Assembly: GCA_022843955.1 (NCBI GenBank)
Contig: JALHMQ010000015.1
Span: 54,801 to 118,800 of the forward strand
Length of the DNA: 64,000 nucleotides
Reading direction: 5' to 3'
Origin: Burkholderiaceae bacterium
GTDB lineage: Bacteria; Pseudomonadota; Gammaproteobacteria; Burkholderiales; Burkholderiaceae_F
Shown piece after piece: positions 43,503-52,338 of this stretch (position 1 is the stretch's first letter; every line of letters starts with the position of its first letter). Below the pieces are notes generated by a model. That model worked only from the letters and a program-made list of their open reading frames with translations. It made no database searches and had not been told where the DNA came from. Both the position numbers and the translations under genes were made by a program.

Positions 43503-43505
43503 CGC

Positions 43506-44624
43506 CTAGCCCTTGCGCCGGATCTCGCCGTCCTTGCACAACAGGCAGGCGGCGACGATGTCGTCCTCCAGGTTGACGCTGAAGGCGCCCTCCTTGTCGA
43601 ACACCAGCTTGAGGAAGTCGAGCACGTTGCGCGCGTACAGCGCGGAGGAATCCACCGGCACCGTGGCCGGCAGGTTCGGCACGCCGATGACCTGCACGTG
43701 ATGCTTGGTGACGGTCTTGCCGAGTTCGCTGATCGCGCAGTTGCCGCCCTGCTCGACCGCCATGTCGAGGATCACCGAACCGGGCTTCATCGACTTGACC
43801 ATCTCCTCGGTCACGAGGATCGGCGCCTTGCGGCCGGGGATCAGCGCGGTGGTGATGACGATGTCGGCCGCGGCGATGCGCTTGGCGACCTCTGCGGCCT
43901 GGCGCGCCATCCACGCCGGCGGCATCGGCCGCGCATAGCCGCCCACGCCCTTGGCGATCTCGCGCTCTTCATCGGTTTCAAACGGCACGTCGATGAACTT
44001 GGCGCCGAGTGACTCGATCTGCTCTTTCACTGCGGGGCGCACGTCGGAGGCCTCGATCACCGCACCGAGCCGCTTGGCGGTGGCGATTGCCTGCAGGCCG
44101 GCCACGCCGGCACCGAGGATCACCATGCGCGCCGCCTTGAGCGTGCCGGCCGCGGTCATCAGCATCGGCATGATGCGGCCGTAGGTGGCCGCGGCGAGCA
44201 GCACCGCCTTGTAGCCGGCGATGTTGGCCTGCGAACTGAGCACGTCCATGCTCTGCGCGCGGGTGGTACGCGGCGCCGCTTCGAGCGCGAAGGCGGTGAG
44301 TCCGGCGCTATTCATCGCGGCGACGCCTTCGGCATTGAACGGCTCGAGGATGCCGACCAGCACGCCGCCGCGCTTCATCAGCGCCAGTTCGTCGGCCTGC
44401 GGGGCACGCACCTTGAGCACCATGTCGGCGCTAAGCGCGGCGCGCGCATCCGCGAGCGTGGCGCCGGCCGCGGTGTAGGCCTCGTCGGTCTGCGCCGAGG
44501 CCTCGCCCGCGCCGGCCTGAACCAGCACCTCGTGCTTGCCGGCGACGAGCTTCTTGACGGTTTCTGCGGTGGCGGCGACGCGGGTTTCGCCCGGCCGCGT
44601 TTCGGCCGGCACTCCGATGCGCAT
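43506..44624 (-). CDS. pntAA: NAD(P) transhydrogenase subunit alpha, NAD-binding part
   Basis: This 372-residue soluble subunit (domain I) resembles alanine dehydrogenase: MRIGVPAETRPGETRVAATAETVKKL, ILEPFNAEGVAAMNSAGLTAFALEAAPRTTRAQSMD, and the NAD Rossmann motif MVILGAGVAGLQAIATAKRLGAVIEASDVRP. It binds NADH and delivers hydride to subunit beta. It is the first gene of the unit, divergent from the NUDIX gene. Confidence 0.95.
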   Translation of the reverse strand: MRIGVPAETRPGETRVAATAETVKKLVAGKHEVLVQAGAGEASAQTDEAYTAAGATLADARAALSADMVLKVRAPQADELALMKRGGVLVGILEPFNAEGVAAMNSAGLTAFALEAAPRTTRAQSMDVLSSQANIAGYKAVLLAAATYGRIMPMLMTAAGTLKAARMVILGAGVAGLQAIATAKRLGAVIEASDVRPAVKEQIESLGAKFIDVPFETDEEREIAKGVGGYARPMPPAWMARQAAEVAKRIAAADIVITTALIPGRKAPILVTEEMVKSMKPGSVILDMAVEQGGNCAISELGKTVTKHHVQVIGVPNLPATVPVDSSALYARNVLDFLKLVFDKEGAFSVNLEDDIVAACLLCKDGEIRRKG

Positions 44625-44817
44625 GGAATCTCTCCCCTTCTCTTATCTTCTCGTCTCGTCTGTGCGGGCTCGGACCCGTCGCCGCGTCGAGCAACGAAGG
44701 GCCGCCGGTAGAATCGGGCGCAGCTTACGACAAAGAACCCTGATCCCTAGCTTGGCGCGAGAGCTTGCGCCAATCACATTCCCGCCGGGCTGCGCGCCGC
44801 TGCACCCGCCTTGAGTT

Positions 44818-45339
44818 ATGTCAGTCGATCCCGCTTCGGCCCCCTGGAAACCCGCCGCCACCGTGGCCGCGGTGATCGAACGCGCCGGTCGCTTTCTCAT
44901 GGTCGAAGAGCACACCAGCGACGGCCTGCGCATCAACCAGCCCGCCGGCCATCTGGATCCAGGTGAGTCGCTGGCGGACGCCTGCGCACGCGAGACGCTG
45001 GAGGAGACCGCACACCAGTTCACGCCGACGCAACTGGTCGGCGTCTACCTGTGGCGCAGCGGGCTGGATGCGGGCGCCATCACCTACCTGCGCTTTGCCT
45101 TTGCCGGCACCCTCGGCGAAGCACTCGCCGGGCGCGCGCTGGACACCGGCATCGTGCGCGCCCTGTGGCTCACGCCAGATGAACTGGCGGCCTGCGCTGA
45201 CCGCCACCGCAGCCCGCTGGTGATGCGCTGTGTCGACGATTACCTGCGCGGCCAGCGCTATCCGATCGAGCTGCTCTACACGCACCCGAGTGCGCTGTCG
45301 GCGCCTGCGTCGGTCACGCCCAGGGTACCGGCTCGATGA
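44818..45339 (+). CDS. NUDIX hydrolase (NudJ-like)
   Basis: This 173-residue protein has a NUDIX box, [25 protein letters not shown] (GX5EX7REXXEEX pattern), at about residues 43-68. It resembles the phosphatase NudJ, which clears thiamine or nucleoside pyrophosphates. Its TGA overlaps the mnmA ATG by four bases. NUDIX followed by mnmA is a common order in Proteobacteria, suggesting a shared operon but not a proven joint role. Confidence 0.92.
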   Translation: MSVDPASAPWKPAATVAAVIERAGRFLMVEEHTSDGLRINQPAGHLDPGESLADACARETLEETAHQFTPTQLVGVYLWRSGLDAGAITYLRFAFAGTLGEALAGRALDTGIVRALWLTPDELAACADRHRSPLVMRCVDDYLRGQRYPIELLYTHPSALSAPASVTPRVPAR

Positions 45340-46472
45340 ACCCGCAGCGCGTGGTGGTGGGCCTGTCGGGCGGCGTGGACTCGGCGGTCTCCGCGTGGCT
45401 GCTCAAGCAGCAGGGCCACGAGGTGATCGGCCTGTTCATGAAGAACTGGGAGGACGACGATGACGACGAGTATTGCTCCACCCGCCAGGACCTGATCGAC
45501 GCCGCCGCCGTGGCGGACGTGATCGGCATCGAGCTGGAGGCAGTCAACTTCTCGGCCGACTACAAGGACCGCGTGTTCGCGGAGTTCCTGCGCGAGTACG
45601 CCGCCGGCCGCACGCCCAACCCCGACGTGCTGTGCAACGCCGAGATCAAGTTCAAGGCGTTTCTCGATCACGCGATGGCGCTCGGCGCCGCGTACATCGC
45701 CACCGGGCACTACGCGCGGGTGCGCCGCACGCCAGGTGAAGCGGGTGGCGGCCGCTGCGAGTTGCTGCGCGGCCTCGATACGACCAAGGACCAGAGCTAC
45801 TTCCTGCATCGTCTGAACCAGGCGCAGTTGGCGAAGACGCTGTTTCCGGTGGGCGAGCTGCCCAAGCGCGAGGTGCGCCGCATCGCCGATGAGATCGGCC
45901 TGCCCAACGCGGGGAAGAAGGACTCGACCGGCATCTGCTTCATCGGCGAGCGACCGTTTCGCGAGTTCCTCAACCGCTACCTGCCGACCACGCCGGGGCC
46001 GATCCGCCGCGCCGATGGCCACGTGGTGGGCGAGCACGTCGGCCTCGCCTTCTACACGCTGGGCCAGCGCAAGGGCATTGGCGTCGGCGGGCAGAAGAGC
46101 GGCAGCGGTGAAGCCTGGTTCGTCGCGCGCAAGGACATGGCGACCAACACGCTGTGGATCGTGCAGGGCCATGATCATCCGTGGCTGCTCGCCGGCAGCC
46201 TCACTGCCGACGACGCCACCTGGGTCAGCGGCACCGCACTGGCGCCCGGCACGCGGCTCACCGCCAAAACACGCTACCGGCAGACCGATGCCGCGTGCGA
46301 GGTGACCGCCACCGCCGGCACCGGCTTCGCGTTGCAATTCGAGGTGCCGCAGTGGGCCGCCACGCCGGGCCAGTCGGCCGTCCTGTACGACGGCGAGGTC
46401 TGCCTGGGCGGCGGCGTGATTGCGGCCACCACCGCGCCCGGAACCCACGCCGCGCTGCACGCGGCACCTTGA
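45336..46472 (+). CDS. mnmA: tRNA-specific 2-thiouridylase MnmA
   Basis: MnmA thiolates U34 of Lys, Glu and Gln tRNAs. The 378-residue product has the PP-loop [19 protein letters not shown] at residue 6. The first catalytic Cys is in [15 protein letters not shown], the second in [19 protein letters not shown]. Length and motifs are standard. Translation is coupled to the NUDIX gene. Confidence 0.97.
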   Translation: MNPQRVVVGLSGGVDSAVSAWLLKQQGHEVIGLFMKNWEDDDDDEYCSTRQDLIDAAAVADVIGIELEAVNFSADYKDRVFAEFLREYAAGRTPNPDVLCNAEIKFKAFLDHAMALGAAYIATGHYARVRRTPGEAGGGRCELLRGLDTTKDQSYFLHRLNQAQLAKTLFPVGELPKREVRRIADEIGLPNAGKKDSTGICFIGERPFREFLNRYLPTTPGPIRRADGHVVGEHVGLAFYTLGQRKGIGVGGQKSGSGEAWFVARKDMATNTLWIVQGHDHPWLLAGSLTADDATWVSGTALAPGTRLTAKTRYRQTDAACEVTATAGTGFALQFEVPQWAATPGQSAVLYDGEVCLGGGVIAATTAPGTHAALHAAP

Positions 46473-46623
46473 CCCCATCGCCTGCGGGGGCGGGCAGGCA
46501 GCACTCCAGCACCTGCGGACTCACCCATGCAGTCGTCCCGGCTAGTCCGGCCGGCCGACTCGCATTCGCAGGTCGCCTCAATACACTGCCCCGCGAGGCG
46601 TCCTAGACACGCAGGAGATTTGA

Positions 46624-47901
46624 GTGCAGACCAGAAGCAAGGCCATGCTCTTCGCATGCGCAATCGCGGCAAGTTCGGTCCTGATGGGCTGCGGCGACGA
46701 AGTCTCGGCCCCGATGCCAGCAGCAGCGCCCGCGCCGACGCCCGCACCCACTCCGTCACCCACGCCGTCACCCACGCCGACCCCGACGCCACCGGCGGGG
46801 GCGCTGATCGCCATCAACATCTCTTCACCCCCCGCGCCGCCGCCCGGCAGCGTGGCCGCGCGCCTGGTCACGTTCGCATCGGGTCTGGATTCGCCGTGGG
46901 GCATGGCGTTCATGCCCGACGGTCGCCTGCTGGTGACGCAGAAGTCGGGCACGCTGGCGCTGGTGAGCGCCAATGGCCAGAGCGTGAGCACGATCAGCGG
47001 CGTGCCGGCGGTGGACGCGCGCGGCCAGGGCGGCCTGCTCGACGTGGTGCTCGATCCGCAGTTCGCCACCAACCGCCGCATCTACTTGTCGTACTCCGAA
47101 CCGGGCGCGAACGACACCAACGGCACCGCGGTCGCGCGCGCCCGCCTGAACACAGCCGGCACCGCGCTTGAACAGGTGACGGTGATCTTCCAGCAGACGC
47201 CGAAGCGGACCTCCACTTTCCACTACGGCAGCCGCATGGTGTTCGCCAATGACGGCGCGCTGTTCGTCACGCTGGGCGAGCGTGCGCTGTTCGCCTCGGA
47301 GTCGCAGAGCCTCTCCTCGCAGTTGGGCAAGGTGGTGCGCATTGACACCAACGGCGCGCCGCTGCCCAGCAACCCGTTCTTCGCGCAGGGCGGTGCGGCG
47401 GCCGCGGTGTGGACCTACGGCCATCGCAACCCGCAGGCGGCCACGCTGCATCCGACCACCGGCGAGTTGTGGGTCGGCGAACACGGCCCGCAAGGCGGCG
47501 ACGAGGTCAACCTCGCGCTCGCCGGCCGCAACTTCGGCTGGCCCAACGTCTCGTACGGCTGCAACTACGGCGACCCGGTGGGCACCGCCTGCCGGGTGGG
47601 CGGCGGCACGCACATGGCGCCCTACACGCCACCGATCGCCTACTGGTTCGCCACCTCCACCGCGCCCGGCGGCATGCTGTTCTACACGGCCAACCGCTTT
47701 CCGGAATGGCAGGGCAACCTGTTCGTCGGCGGCCTGGTCGGGCGCACGCTGTACCGGATCGTGATGAGCGGCGCGCAGGTCGGCGCGGTCGAGGCGCTGT
47801 TCGCCGGCCAGCACGAAGTGCGTGACCTCAAGGTCGGACCAGACGGCTACATCTATCTTCTCTCGCGCAATACCAACGCGATCTACCGGATCGAGCGCTA
47901 G
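46624..47901 (+). CDS. PQQ-dependent aldose-type sugar dehydrogenase, lipoprotein (copy 1)
   Basis: This 425-residue protein (GTG start; AGGAG eight bases upstream) has a lipoprotein signal with lipobox LMGC (about residue 23) followed by a Pro/Thr-rich linker (about residues 33-57). The rest is a six-bladed propeller of the soluble-GDH/Asd type: ASGLDSPWGMAFMPDGRLLVTQKSGTL, GQGGLLDVVLDPQFATNRRIYLSYSE, VWTYGHRNPQAATLHPTTGELWVGEHGPQGGDEVN. These residues form the PQQ and calcium site in the family. It oxidises aldoses at the cell surface or in the periplasm. A divergent paralogue follows on the same strand. Confidence 0.88.
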   Translation: MQTRSKAMLFACAIAASSVLMGCGDEVSAPMPAAAPAPTPAPTPSPTPSPTPTPTPPAGALIAINISSPPAPPPGSVAARLVTFASGLDSPWGMAFMPDGRLLVTQKSGTLALVSANGQSVSTISGVPAVDARGQGGLLDVVLDPQFATNRRIYLSYSEPGANDTNGTAVARARLNTAGTALEQVTVIFQQTPKRTSTFHYGSRMVFANDGALFVTLGERALFASESQSLSSQLGKVVRIDTNGAPLPSNPFFAQGGAAAAVWTYGHRNPQAATLHPTTGELWVGEHGPQGGDEVNLALAGRNFGWPNVSYGCNYGDPVGTACRVGGGTHMAPYTPPIAYWFATSTAPGGMLFYTANRFPEWQGNLFVGGLVGRTLYRIVMSGAQVGAVEALFAGQHEVRDLKVGPDGYIYLLSRNTNAIYRIER

Positions 47902-48063
47902 TTCATCAGGTTCCGCTGGCCGCGGCGTACGCGGCGACCCGCAGGGCTTGGCGCTTGCCAGTACGCGTAATGCTCACGTGCAGTCGTCGACCCGACGATC
48001 GCACCACCGGACCATGACGGCGACCACCGCCTGGCTGCGCTGTCGCATTTGGAAGGAGTACCG

Positions 48064-49401
48064 ATGACTACTCGATCGACCCAACGCCCGCTGATCCTGC
48101 TGTTCGCCTGTGCGCTGGTGTCCGCGTCGGCGCTGACCGCCTGCGGCGGAGACGACAAAACGGCGACCGCGCCCGTGCCGCCGGCGCCTGCGCCGACGCC
48201 GACGCCCACGCCGACGCCCACGCCAACACCCACGCCAACGCCAACACCTACGCCTACGCCTTCGCCACCATCAGCCATCGCGCCAACGCTGACGCGGACC
48301 GTGGTCGAGACCAACTTGCAGTCGCCGTGGGACCTGGCTTTCCTGCCTGACGGAACCATGTTCTTTACCGAGCGCTGCCGCGGCCTGTCGGTGCGCTCGC
48401 CGACCGGCACCGTGACGCGTCTGTTCGGCGCCACAGGCTCGAACGTCCTGGCCAGCGACTTCTTCTGTGAGGGCCAGAGCGGCATGCACGGCGTGGCGAT
48501 CGACCCGCAGTTCGCCAGCAACCGCTACATCTACGTGTTCATGTCGTCGAACCTGAGCACCAATCCGCGCACCAACCGCGTGGTGCGGCTGGTGGTCAAC
48601 GCCACCCATACCGCTGTCAGCAACCGCACCGACATCGTCACCAGCATTGCCTTCAAGAACGCTGCCACCGCCAACGGCGGCTCGGGCGCCCACAGCGGCG
48701 GCCGCATCCGCTTCAGCCCGGGCGACGGCTATCTGTACGTGACCACCGGCGACAATCACGATGGCCCGCTGCCGCAGGACCCGCTGCGGCTGGGCGGGAA
48801 AGTGCTGCGCATCGACCGCGACGGCAATGCCGCGCCCAACAACAACCAGCCGTCGGGGTTCGATCCGCGCATCTACACCTTCGGCCTCCGCAACCCGCAG
48901 GGCATCTCCTTCCGCCCCGGCAGCAACCAGCCGTTCACCGCGGAGCATGGCCCGAACCACAGCGACGAGGTGACCCCGCTGGTGGCCGGCGGCAACGCCG
49001 GCTGGGACCCGCAGAACCGGCCGTCACTGGCCTGCCCCGACAACTACTGCGGCTACGCCGGCAGTGCGACCACCATGCCGATGACCGACACCACGCGCTT
49101 CCCCAACGCGCTGCGTCCAGCCTGGGTCTATGGACCCAACGGTGAGGGCGGTCGCGGCATGGGGCCGCTGACATTTCTCAGCGGGACGCAGTGGCGAGCC
49201 TGGGACGGCCGCTTGCTGGTGGGCATGATGGGCGGTAGCCGGCTCGATCTGCTCGACGTGAACACCGCCGGCACCGCCGCCACGCGTTCCGACTTCGGCT
49301 CGCTGCAGAGCGCGCGCTACCGCTCGCTGGTGCAGGGGCCGGATGGAAACCTGTACATCGCGACGGACGGCGGCGAGATCTGGCGGGTGGTGCCGAACTA
49401 G
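48064..49401 (+). CDS. PQQ-dependent sugar dehydrogenase-like lipoprotein (copy 2)
   Basis: This 445-residue protein has a strong ribosome site (GGAAGGAG), a lipobox LTAC (about residue 27), and a PT-repeat linker of about 25 residues encoded by a tandem hexamer (48180-48260). The propeller part includes LQSPWDLAFLPDGTMFFTERC, GMHGVAIDPQFASNRYIYVFMS, GDGYLYVTTGDNHDG and TFGLRNPQGISFRPGSNQPFTAEHGPNHSDEV. It resembles copy 1 in design but diverges in sequence and has extra Cys residues, so its substrate may differ. Confidence 0.85.
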   Translation: MTTRSTQRPLILLFACALVSASALTACGGDDKTATAPVPPAPAPTPTPTPTPTPTPTPTPTPTPTPSPPSAIAPTLTRTVVETNLQSPWDLAFLPDGTMFFTERCRGLSVRSPTGTVTRLFGATGSNVLASDFFCEGQSGMHGVAIDPQFASNRYIYVFMSSNLSTNPRTNRVVRLVVNATHTAVSNRTDIVTSIAFKNAATANGGSGAHSGGRIRFSPGDGYLYVTTGDNHDGPLPQDPLRLGGKVLRIDRDGNAAPNNNQPSGFDPRIYTFGLRNPQGISFRPGSNQPFTAEHGPNHSDEVTPLVAGGNAGWDPQNRPSLACPDNYCGYAGSATTMPMTDTTRFPNALRPAWVYGPNGEGGRGMGPLTFLSGTQWRAWDGRLLVGMMGGSRLDLLDVNTAGTAATRSDFGSLQSARYRSLVQGPDGNLYIATDGGEIWRVVPN

Positions 49402-49442
49402 CGATTGCGTGCGGCGCGAGGGCGGCGCGTTAGCATTGCCGC

Positions 49443-49817
49443 ATGTCGCTGCTGACCGATTCCCGGCCTCTGACCGAGGCCGAGCTTGCCTGCGTGAACC
49501 CGCGCATCCGGTTGACGCCGCGCGAGCAGCTGGCCATGCGCGCCGTGTTTGCGCGCGAGCTTCCTCCAGCGGCAACCGCCTGGCTGTTCGGCTCGCGCAC
49601 CAACCTGAACGCCGCAGGCGGCGACATCGACCTGCTGATTCACGTTCCCGGCATCGACTTCGACGGTGAGCTTGCGTTGTCGATCCGACTGCAGGACGCG
49701 CTGATGGCTGAACTGGGCGAGCGCAAGATCGACGTGCTGATCACCCCGGCCGCTGATGACACCGCCAAGCCGTTTGTCCGCTTGGTACGCATCGGTGCGG
49801 TAAAGCTGCACCCTTGA
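49443..49817 (+). CDS. MNT-type minimal nucleotidyltransferase (MntA-like antitoxin)
   Basis: This 124-residue protein has the polymerase-beta-like site AWLFGSRTNLNAAGGDIDLLIH (GSR...DxD, residues about 40-62). In type VII toxin-antitoxin modules an MNT protein AMPylates and silences a HEPN RNase encoded next to it. Here the following gene is a truncated HEPN frame, so the module seems broken. A plain nucleotidyltransferase of unknown target remains possible. Confidence 0.75.
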   Translation: MSLLTDSRPLTEAELACVNPRIRLTPREQLAMRAVFARELPPAATAWLFGSRTNLNAAGGDIDLLIHVPGIDFDGELALSIRLQDALMAELGERKIDVLITPAADDTAKPFVRLVRIGAVKLHP

Positions 49818-50019
49818 TCCCGATGCACGGCAAGCGCTCCGCGCCCACCGCGTTCATCGCCTTGTCGTGGCCGCTCGTGGTCTGCGCAACCGTATCGCCC
49901 ACGACTACGACGCCGAAGGCTGGCGGCTGATTGCGCGTGCGGTCTACGCGCTGGTGCCGTCGCTGCTGCTGCCGGTCGAGAGGCTTTCGGCGGCGGGCAA
50001 GGCGCTGCTGAAAGACTGA
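49804..50019 (+). pseudogene. HEPN (HepT-like) toxin gene, C-terminal remnant
   Basis: After an in-frame stop (TAA 49801-49803) the frame reads LDPDARQALRAHRVHRLVVAARGLRNRIAHDYDAEGWRLIARAVYALVPSLLLPVERL to a TGA at 50017. The RNRIAH segment (49885-49902) is the Rx4H RNase motif of HEPN toxins, followed by the usual DYD. There is no start codon in the N-terminal portion except a GTG just before the motif, and the expected first helices (about 50 residues) are missing. The MNT antitoxin gene overlaps its 5' end. It is therefore a decayed toxin gene. Confidence 0.68.
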
Positions 50020-50141
50020 GGCACTCGACCCAACGCAGCGAGCCTGGCCACGCAGTTCCCGCTCCGCTCCGCTCACGCATCGCTCCTAACGAAAGCTGAC
50101 CGACGATGTCAATGGTTCAGCATCGCGCCGCGAGTGCGCAG

Positions 50142-50489
50142 CTACGCGGCGTGGAGCAGAAACTCCACCTTGACCGCTTCATAGGGGAAGACGATGCCTC
50201 CTCCTTCCGCGCGGTCGATGACGCCAGCGTTGAGCAAGGCGGTCACGTCGCCGTGAACCGCCTTCACATCGCGATTGACGCGGCGAGCGGCTTCGCGGAT
50301 CGAAACCGGCCCGGCGCCACACGGGGCCTTCAACAGTTCCAATCGCTTGGCCGTGAGCACCCGCCATAGAAGCTCGGGCGTGGCGAAGCTGATTCGGGCC
50401 GACCGCTGCGTCTTGCCGGCGCGCCATGCGCGCGCGAAGCCAGACATTGATTCCTTGGGCTCGCGCACCTCAAGCGTCACGGCTTTCAC
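50142..50489 (-). CDS. HTH transcriptional regulator, TumA-like antitoxin partner
   Basis: This 115-residue protein (GTG start) begins VKAVTLEVREPKESMSGF, then ISFATPELLWRVLTAKRLELLKA and a winged-helix part GPVSIREAARRVNRDVKAVHGDVTALLNAGVIDRAEGGGIVFPYEAVKVEF. This is the layout of the antitoxin-like regulators found next to TumE-type toxins. It overlaps the toxin gene by 20 bases. Confidence 0.68.
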   Translation of the reverse strand: MKAVTLEVREPKESMSGFARAWRAGKTQRSARISFATPELLWRVLTAKRLELLKAPCGAGPVSIREAARRVNRDVKAVHGDVTALLNAGVIDRAEGGGIVFPYEAVKVEFLLHAA

Positions 50490-50694
50490 GGTTCCACCTC
50501 GCAATGTCGCGCTCGAAGGCTGCAAGAAGCGCCTCGGGCGTAGTGAAGGAGTAGACGGACGCCTTGTCCCCGATGTGGCGATGATCTCCCTTGCCGACTT
50601 CGTTGTCGTAACGGACCACACAGACACCGTCGACCACGTAGGCAAGGCGATACTTGAACGCGTGGAACGAGCCGGCGACAGGGGTCGCTTTCAT
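50470..50694 (-). CDS. TumE family (DUF6516-like) toxin
   Basis: The 74-residue protein has the group motif YRLAYVVDGVCVVRYDNEVGKGDHRHIGDKASVYSF, where D-N-E, GKGDHRH are the invariant residues, and ends in ALLAAFERDIARW. It precedes the HTH partner gene on the same strand. The role as a toxin comes from the family assignment only. The pair sits between an HEPN remnant and a second diverged copy of that remnant. Confidence 0.68.
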   Translation of the reverse strand: MKATPVAGSFHAFKYRLAYVVDGVCVVRYDNEVGKGDHRHIGDKASVYSFTTPEALLAAFERDIARWNRESRDA

Positions 50695-50705
50695 GTTGGA
50701 GATGG

Positions 50706-50832
50706 TGACAGCGGATCGCGCGCGCCGTCTACGCGCTGGTGACATCGCTGTTGCTGTCTGTGGAGCGGAGTTGGCGGCTTGGAAGGCGCTGCGGAAAGAC
50801 TGAGGCGCTCGACTAAACAAATCGAGCCTGGC
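50706..50832 (+). pseudogene. Second, frameshifted copy of the HEPN gene tail
   Basis: This stretch is closely similar to 49921-50051, including IARAVYALV.SLLL.VER codons, the shared AAAGACTGAGGC(A/G)CTCGAC end and GAGCCTGGC after it. A one-base difference shifts the frame after VER. The two copies are direct repeats flanking the TumE/TumA-like genes. Downstream, a perfect 12-base tandem duplication CCTTTTGCCGAG lies at 50877-50900. Confidence 0.65.
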
Positions 50833-50923
50833 ACCCTTAATCCGCCGTTCGGTTTGCGCGCCTTTAACCGCAAACACCTTTTGCCGAGCCTTTTGCCGAG
50901 CATGCGCAAGACGCCGAGACCGC

Positions 50924-51691
50924 CTACCAGGCATCGACGTGCAGGAGAAGCCTGGGCTCGCCGTCCTTCAGATCGATCAGCACCGACCAGTCGGTGTGGT
51001 GCTGGCTTGCCAGTGGCAGGTAGCCGAGATCAGTTTCCTTCAATCCGAGCTTCGCAACTTCGCGCTCGATCATCGCCGCCTGTGCTGCCTGTTTGCGCTT
51101 GAGTTCGGCGAGCGGCTTGGCGGCGGCGATGGCCTGGCTGCGCTGCGTGTCGTACTCGACCCAGCGCTGCGGCCGAAATGCCGGATGCAGTCCCTCGAAG
51201 GCCAGCTGAAGGCTCTTGAGGTACTGCGGATCGTCGTTGGCCAGCAGCCGCACGCCGAGCGGCTTCGGGCCGGTCCAACTCAAGTCCCGCAGGGATGGCG
51301 GTGCGTCACCCAGGGCGCCCATGTCGATGTCCGGGACCGCCACCACGCGGAAGCGATCCGCTTCGAACGCGAGGTACACCGGGCGCGCCTGCGCCACGCT
51401 GTGCAGGCCGTAGCCGAGCGCTGCGGCCTGGATGACAAAGATGATGCCGAGGTCGCGCCACAGTTCGCGGCGCGGCTTGGCCGGGTTGAAGACGACAAGG
51501 CTAAGCAGCGGGCCGATGATGACGTCGACGACGACGACGATCATGAACAGTTCGCGCCCGCCGGCCAGTTGGCTGTACGGGTACGGGTACCAGACGCCGA
51601 ACACCAAGCCGGCACACAGCGCGGCGATCAGCACGCTGACAGCCAGATGCTTGAGAGCGAAGCGACTCGCTTCCTTGAGTCGTGAACACAT
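50924..51691 (-). CDS. TfpX/TfpZ-type pilin accessory protein
   Basis: This 255-residue membrane protein has an N-terminal helix LAVSVLIAALCAGLVFGVWYPYPYSQLAGG, a second segment ELFMIVVVVDVIIGPLLSLVVFNP and a third IIFVIQAAALGYGLHSV, followed by a periplasmic domain (about residues 100-255). The motif WYPYPYSQL and position after a type IV pilin gene fit TfpX/TfpZ family proteins, needed for folding or assembly of particular pilins. It lies 63 bases after pilA beyond a strong terminator, so expression probably depends on read-through. Confidence 0.83.
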   Translation of the reverse strand: MCSRLKEASRFALKHLAVSVLIAALCAGLVFGVWYPYPYSQLAGGRELFMIVVVVDVIIGPLLSLVVFNPAKPRRELWRDLGIIFVIQAAALGYGLHSVAQARPVYLAFEADRFRVVAVPDIDMGALGDAPPSLRDLSWTGPKPLGVRLLANDDPQYLKSLQLAFEGLHPAFRPQRWVEYDTQRSQAIAAAKPLAELKRKQAAQAAMIEREVAKLGLKETDLGYLPLASQHHTDWSVLIDLKDGEPRLLLHVDAW

Positions 51692-51703
51692 TGCGAAGAC
51701 GGC

Positions 51704-51735
51704 AAAAAGAGAGGAGCGCCGAAGCGCTCCTCTCT
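51704..51735 (-). terminator. Intrinsic terminator after pilA
   Basis: On the minus strand a perfect 12-base stem (AGAGAGGAGCGC / GCGCTCCTCTCT) has a TTCG loop and is followed by a run of five T residues. It lies just past the pilin stop and before tfpX, and should limit tfpX expression relative to the pilin. Confidence 0.88.
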
Positions 51736-51754
51736 ATCGCACAAAGCTAGTCGA

Positions 51755-52270
51755 TTAGCGGCACTCGGACGGCGAGAAACGAGCTAGCAGGGTTCCGGCG
51801 GCGGTTCCGACGAAAGCGCCGGCCGCAGAACCCGCACCGCGGCACCGCCATGCAATTGCATCAGCAGGCGGCTGGAACGTAGCCGTACCATCAGGCAGAG
51901 CGGTTCCGATCGGCGAATTTGGCGTGAGGATCAAGTCCCCGCCGCCCGCAGCAGCAGTCGTGGTAACAGTGATTAAGCCGGTGGCGGCAGCTATCGCAAC
52001 ACTGGTGATGTTGGTGGTCGGAGACGGCGCCGTGTAGCCCGTGGCATACCCTGTGGCAGAGCCTTGCGGATTACCTGACGCAAGAACATCGACAACATTC
52101 ACCTTCGCTGCAGCTGCGAGACCCATACCCTCAGACACGCGCGCCCGCACCGTGTAGTCCTGATACGCCGGCAGCGCGATGGCCGCGAGAATGCCAATGA
52201 TCGCAACCACGATCATCAACTCGATCAGCGTGAAGCCGCGTTGGATCTTTTTCATTTGCTTCTGGATCAT
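51755..52270 (-). CDS. pilA: Type IV major pilin, PilA-like
   Basis: The 171-residue prepilin has a 12-residue leader ending QRG before the mature [33 protein letters not shown] helix (cleavage by PilD between Gly and Phe; Glu5 conserved). Two C-terminal Cys residues (in AWRCRGAG and SPSEC) would form the D-loop disulfide. AGGAG stands six bases before the first ATG at 52270, which supports that start over the ATG at 52255. A sigma-54 promoter-like element lies 55 bases upstream. The middle is Thr/Ala/Gly-rich and probably surface-exposed. Confidence 0.95.
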   Translation of the reverse strand: MIQKQMKKIQRGFTLIELMIVVAIIGILAAIALPAYQDYTVRARVSEGMGLAAAAKVNVVDVLASGNPQGSATGYATGYTAPSPTTNITSVAIAAATGLITVTTTAAAGGGDLILTPNSPIGTALPDGTATFQPPADAIAWRCRGAGSAAGAFVGTAAGTLLARFSPSECR

Positions 52271-52323
52271 TTAAAGCTCCTGTCGTTGGTAGAAACGGCC
52301 CCGTGCCGATGACGAGAGTGTTC

Positions 52324-52338
52324 CCAAGTTCCGTGCCA
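52324..52338 (-). promoter_or_regulatory. Sigma-54 promoter of pilA
   Basis: On the minus strand TGGCACGGAACTTGG matches the -24/-12 consensus (TGGCACG-N4-TTGC) except for the last base. It would start transcription near 52312, giving a 5' leader of about 40 bases before the pilA ATG. Sigma-54 control with the PilS-PilR pair is known for pilA in other proteobacteria. Confidence 0.72.
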
